Both the position numbers and the translations under genes were made by a program. From Bacillota bacterium (GTDB lineage: Bacteria; Bacillota_I; Bacilli_A; RFN20; CAG-826), in contig JAEZUH010000036.1 in assembly GCA_023443485.1 (NCBI GenBank), positions 1 through 7,850 of the forward strand: 7,850 nt of DNA. Direction: 5' to 3'. Of this stretch, positions 5,741 through 7,850 are shown piece by piece. A model generated the notes under the pieces. That model worked only from the letters and a program-made list of their open reading frames with translations, ran no database searches and was not told the DNA's origin. Every line of letters starts with the position of its first letter. The stretch's first letter is position 1.

Positions 5741-6649
5741 ATGAAAGATTATATCGTTTTTTCATTATCTCAAAATAAAAAATTAGCACGCAAACTTGCT
5801 GAGCAGCTTGAAGCTAAACTTGGACGTATTTCCATTACCCGTTTCGCTGACGGCGAAGTATTAGTAAAAACACTTTCCAATGTTAAGGGAAAGGATGCAA
5901 TTGTAATTGAATCAACATATAAAAATGCCCATGAACGTATTTTTGAATTGCTTTTACTATTGGATTCTATTAATCGTTCTGGTGCCAAATCCATTCAATT
6001 ATTTATCCCTTATTTTGGTTATTCTCGACAAGAACGAGTCAGCTGGACCAACGAGCCAGTTAGTTGTGAGGTTGTAAGTAAAATCATCGAGACCGCCAGC
6101 TATGACTCACTCACTACATTTGATTTGCATCATCCAGTCATTGAAAGTTTCTTCAAAAGATCAATCAAAAGTCTAAGCACAAGCGATTTATTTATCGATT
6201 ATTATTTAAACTACATGAAAGATAATCGTTTAGCGAAAAAGGACATTGTTATTGTTTCTCCTGATCACGGAGCCAATCACCGAGCTGATGCATTGGTTGG
6301 AATAGTAGGAGAAGCAAAGGTCATTCTTGATAAGGTGAGACCAAAGGCCAATGTCGCCGAACATCTTGTTGTGGACGATAAGCTAGTAAAAAATAAAGTC
6401 TGTATTATTATTGATGACATTATAGACACAGGCGGAACAATTATCTCTGCTGCAAACCTTTTATACCAACATGGAGCAAAAAAAGTTTTAATTGGAGCAA
6501 GTCATGCAGTGTTTTCCAATCATAATATTAAAAAATTCAAACAAGCTAATATAGTTGATATTGCGGTAACCAATACAATTGAGCAGAAATTAAATAAAGA
6601 TATAAAAGTCCTCGACATCTGTCCCCTCATTCTAAAGCTCATTAAGTAA
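5741..6649 (+). CDS. prs: Ribose-phosphate pyrophosphokinase (PRPP synthetase)
   Basis: The 302-residue enzyme makes PRPP from ribose 5-phosphate and ATP, feeding purine, pyrimidine, NAD, His and Trp synthesis. Motifs in order are RFADGEV (34-40), PYFGYSRQER (90-99, the ATP-binding RQ-D/E-R), TFDLHH (126-131), VSPDHGANHRA (172-182), the catalytic flexible loop ILDKVRP (195-201, K198 and R200), and the PRPP loop IIDDIIDTGGTI (223-234). It is slightly shorter than the usual 310-320 residues. The stretch after RQER (VSWTNEPVSCEVV) departs from the common bacterial KxxxREPI form, so it may be a divergent or second copy. No Shine-Dalgarno sequence precedes the ATG; the upstream gene ends four bases before, so translation may depend on coupling. 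With rbsK in the divergent operon it could convert salvaged ribose to PRPP. Confidence 0.93.
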   Translation: MKDYIVFSLSQNKKLARKLAEQLEAKLGRISITRFADGEVLVKTLSNVKGKDAIVIESTYKNAHERIFELLLLLDSINRSGAKSIQLFIPYFGYSRQERVSWTNEPVSCEVVSKIIETASYDSLTTFDLHHPVIESFFKRSIKSLSTSDLFIDYYLNYMKDNRLAKKDIVIVSPDHGANHRADALVGIVGEAKVILDKVRPKANVAEHLVVDDKLVKNKVCIIIDDIIDTGGTIISAANLLYQHGAKKVLIGASHAVFSNHNIKKFKQANIVDIAVTNTIEQKLNKDIKVLDICPLILKLIK

Positions 6650-6654
6650 TTATA

Positions 6655-6693
6655 GAGTGTTGTCCTTGCCTAACCACTCAAAAAACAAGGAGG
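6655..6693 (+). ncRNA. preQ1-I riboswitch controlling queT translation
   Basis: The sequence folds as a compact H-type pseudoknot. P1 is GAGTG (6655-6659) with CACTC (6675-6679). P2 is CCTTG (6664-6668) with CAAGG (6686-6690). Loop 1 is TTGT, loop 2 is CCTAAC and loop 3 is six A residues (6680-6685). This is the preQ1-I arrangement: a 5-bp P1, a loop-2 C next to P1 that would pair with the ligand, and an A-rich third loop followed by ACAAGGAGG. The 3' strand of P2 is part of the Shine-Dalgarno sequence AAGGAGG (6687-6693). Ligand binding should therefore hide the ribosome binding site and switch off queT, a translational mode; no terminator hairpin follows. P1 begins five bases after the prs stop. 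The downstream gene is a queuosine-precursor transporter, which fits the ligand. Confidence 0.85.
6687..6693 (+). promoter_or_regulatory. Ribosome binding site of queT, shared with the riboswitch P2 helix
   Basis: AAGGAGG lies seven bases before the TTG at 6701. This strong site supports the non-ATG start. Its first four bases (6687-6690) pair with CCTT (6664-6667) in the ligand-bound pseudoknot. Confidence 0.85.
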
Positions 6694-6700
6694 AAGTATT

Positions 6701-7204
6701 TTGAAACTTTCAATTAAAGACATAGCCAGTAATGGCATCATTGCCGCACTGTACGCAGTTTTGACATTAATAACCTACCAATTTTCATACGGGCCAATTC
6801 AATTTCGCATTGCCGAAATAATGGTTTTGCTTTGTTTCTTCCGAAAAGACTATGTAGTTGGACTTACGATTGGGTGCCTCGTGGCTAATTTATTTTCCTC
6901 TGTTTCAATTTTCGACATTGTATTCGGAACCCTTGCCACTCTAATCGCATGTCTGTTTATTGCATATTCAAAAATACTTTTGCTTTCTCTCGTCTACCCA
7001 ATTGTCGTAAATGGATTGATAGTGGGACTGATGCTCTATTTCTTTGTCGATTCGTCAGTTTCGTTTTGGTTTTACGCCGGGACTGTTGCTCTGGGAGAAT
7101 TGGTCGTAATGATTGTTGGTTATATTTTGTTTATGTTTCTTCGAAAACAGGAAACCTTTATGAAACTGATTCGAGCAAATCAGAATCTTGCTTTTAAACT
7201 ATGA
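6701..7204 (+). CDS. queT: Queuosine precursor transporter QueT
   Basis: This 167-residue membrane protein belongs to the QueT family, S-components of ECF transporters that bind preQ1 or a related deazapurine; they need the shared EcfA-EcfA'-EcfT energising module, not present here. About five or six hydrophobic segments are visible (roughly residues 11-28, 38-47, 52-68, 70-89, 92-115 and 123-147), followed by a short basic C-terminus. The segment GPIQFRIAEIMVLL (31-44), between the first two membrane stretches, matches the conserved QFR-AE signature of the family. Translation starts at TTG, set by a strong AAGGAGG seven bases upstream, inside a preQ1-I riboswitch. The gene ends in TGA and is followed after 22 bases by tgt, whose product uses the imported base. 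Confidence 0.92.
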   Translation: MKLSIKDIASNGIIAALYAVLTLITYQFSYGPIQFRIAEIMVLLCFFRKDYVVGLTIGCLVANLFSSVSIFDIVFGTLATLIACLFIAYSKILLLSLVYPIVVNGLIVGLMLYFFVDSSVSFWFYAGTVALGELVVMIVGYILFMFLRKQETFMKLIRANQNLAFKL

Positions 7205-7226
7205 TAATGTTTAAATAGTTAGGCAC

Positions 7227-7850
7227 ATGAAAGACTTCTATTTAGAAATATTACACATCGATAAACAAACCGGAGCGAGGTACGGTATTTTGCATACCCC
7301 ACATGGAAACGTTGAAATTCCAATGTTTATGCCAGTTGGAACTCTTGCTACCGTTAAGACACTTTCCCCAGAGGAATTAAAAGAAATTGGATCTGGTGTT
7401 ATTCTTGCTAATACCTATCACTTATCAATTAGGCCAGGCGCTGACGTAGTTCAAAAAGCCGGCGGCCTTCATAAATTTATGAACTATGATGGTCCCATCT
7501 TGACCGATTCAGGAGGATTTCAAGTTTTTTCGCTTGCTGAGCAGAGGAAAATAACCGATGAAGGTGTTCACTTTAGGAGTCATTTGAATGGTGAAAAACT
7601 GTTTTTTTCACCTGAAATCGCCATTGGTATTCAAGAGAAACTAGGCGCCGACATCATAATGTCTTTTGACGAATGTATACCTTGGAATGTTAGCTATGAA
7701 TACGTAAAAAAATCGACTGAAAGAACGCTTCTTTGGGCAAAAAGAGGACTTGATGCTCACAAAAGAGAAGATCAAGCCTTATTCGGAATAGTTCAGGGTA
7801 GTGACTATCCTGACTTGAGAAAAATGTGCGCTGAGACTCTTGCGAAAATG
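7227..7850 (+). CDS. tgt: tRNA-guanine transglycosylase, N-terminal part
   Basis: The frame is open to the window edge, giving the first 208 codons of a protein normally about 370-380 residues long. The enzyme exchanges guanine-34 in the anticodons of tRNAs for Asp, Asn, His and Tyr with preQ1, the committed tRNA step of queuosine formation. Clear signatures are MFMPVGTLATVKTL (33-46), NTYHLSIRPG (62-71), LTDSGGFQVFSL (92-103, with D94 as the conserved active-site Asp), FRSHLNG (116-122), SFDEC (146-150, D148) and GIVQG (187-191). The second catalytic Asp and the zinc-binding Cys/His cluster lie beyond the window. The start at 7227 has only a weak AGG close upstream, so translation may be coupled to queT, which ends 22 bases before. 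A queuine-using variant cannot be excluded, but the preQ1 riboswitch favours preQ1. Confidence 0.96.
   Translation, partial: MKDFYLEILHIDKQTGARYGILHTPHGNVEIPMFMPVGTLATVKTLSPEELKEIGSGVILANTYHLSIRPGADVVQKAGGLHKFMNYDGPILTDSGGFQVFSLAEQRKITDEGVHFRSHLNGEKLFFSPEIAIGIQEKLGADIIMSFDECIPWNVSYEYVKKSTERTLLWAKRGLDAHKREDQALFGIVQGSDYPDLRKMCAETLAKM

Noticed and set aside
6650..6700. Transcription terminator or separate promoter between prs and queT
   Set aside because: The only structure found is the pseudoknot; there is no T-run after it. No convincing -35/-10 pair precedes P1, so translational control within one transcript is the simpler reading.
7201..7218. Five-codon frame starting at the ATG that overlaps the queT stop
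   Set aside because: Too short to support as a gene, with no ribosome binding site of its own. At most it could help ribosomes move on to tgt.
1..7850. CRISPR array, insertion sequence, toxin-antitoxin pair or defence system
   Set aside because: No spaced direct repeats, terminal inverted repeats, transposase or paired small genes were seen; the content is mostly core metabolism and salvage.

Overview
The window is AT-rich and densely coded, uses the standard stop codons, and looks like a low-GC Bacillota/Mycoplasmatota-type genome (Bacilli or a related small-genome gut or environmental lineage). Supporting signs are a CBS-pair protein of a family common in Bacillota, a queT-tgt pair behind a preQ1 riboswitch, PepT, and AAGGAGG-type ribosome binding sites. 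TGG encodes Trp and queT ends in TGA, so UGA does not appear to be read as Trp. The species cannot be named from the sequence.

Layout. Positions 1-805 (+) hold the C-terminal part of a ComEC-like metallo-beta-lactamase-fold protein whose start lies outside the window. Its stop overlaps by 4 bases the stop of a convergent CBS-pair gene (802-1209, -). After a 168-base divergent promoter region comes an Sfp-type phosphopantetheinyl transferase (1378-2046, +). It overlaps tail to tail by 8 bases with a three-gene minus-strand operon: pepT (3858-5051), an inosine-uridine-type nucleoside hydrolase interrupted by an in-frame TAA (2919-3854), and rbsK (2039-2926). A short divergent region at about 5052-5148 holds a perfect 14-bp palindrome and promoters in both directions. 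It leads into a plus-strand operon: a degenerate kinase-fold-like protein (5149-5736), prs (5741-6649), a preQ1-I riboswitch (6655-6693), queT (6701-7204) and the first 208 codons of tgt (7227 to the window end).

How the genes fit together. The two divergent operons form a plausible ribose salvage line. Nucleoside hydrolase frees ribose, RbsK makes ribose 5-phosphate, and Prs makes PRPP; PepT supplies amino acids from tripeptides. The first step appears damaged, because the hydrolase gene carries a TAA in phase upstream of its conserved His-Asp-Pro motif. The end of the plus-strand operon is a queuosine salvage cassette: QueT imports the deazapurine precursor and Tgt inserts it into tRNA. A pseudoknot riboswitch whose second helix includes part of the queT Shine-Dalgarno sequence controls queT translation.

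The strongest observations are the riboswitch, the split nucleoside hydrolase, two promoters placed so close to their start codons that the transcripts should be leaderless or nearly so, and the unrecognised kinase-like protein coupled to prs. I found no CRISPR array, insertion sequence, tRNA, rRNA or convincing intrinsic terminator, and no clearly new multi-gene system.
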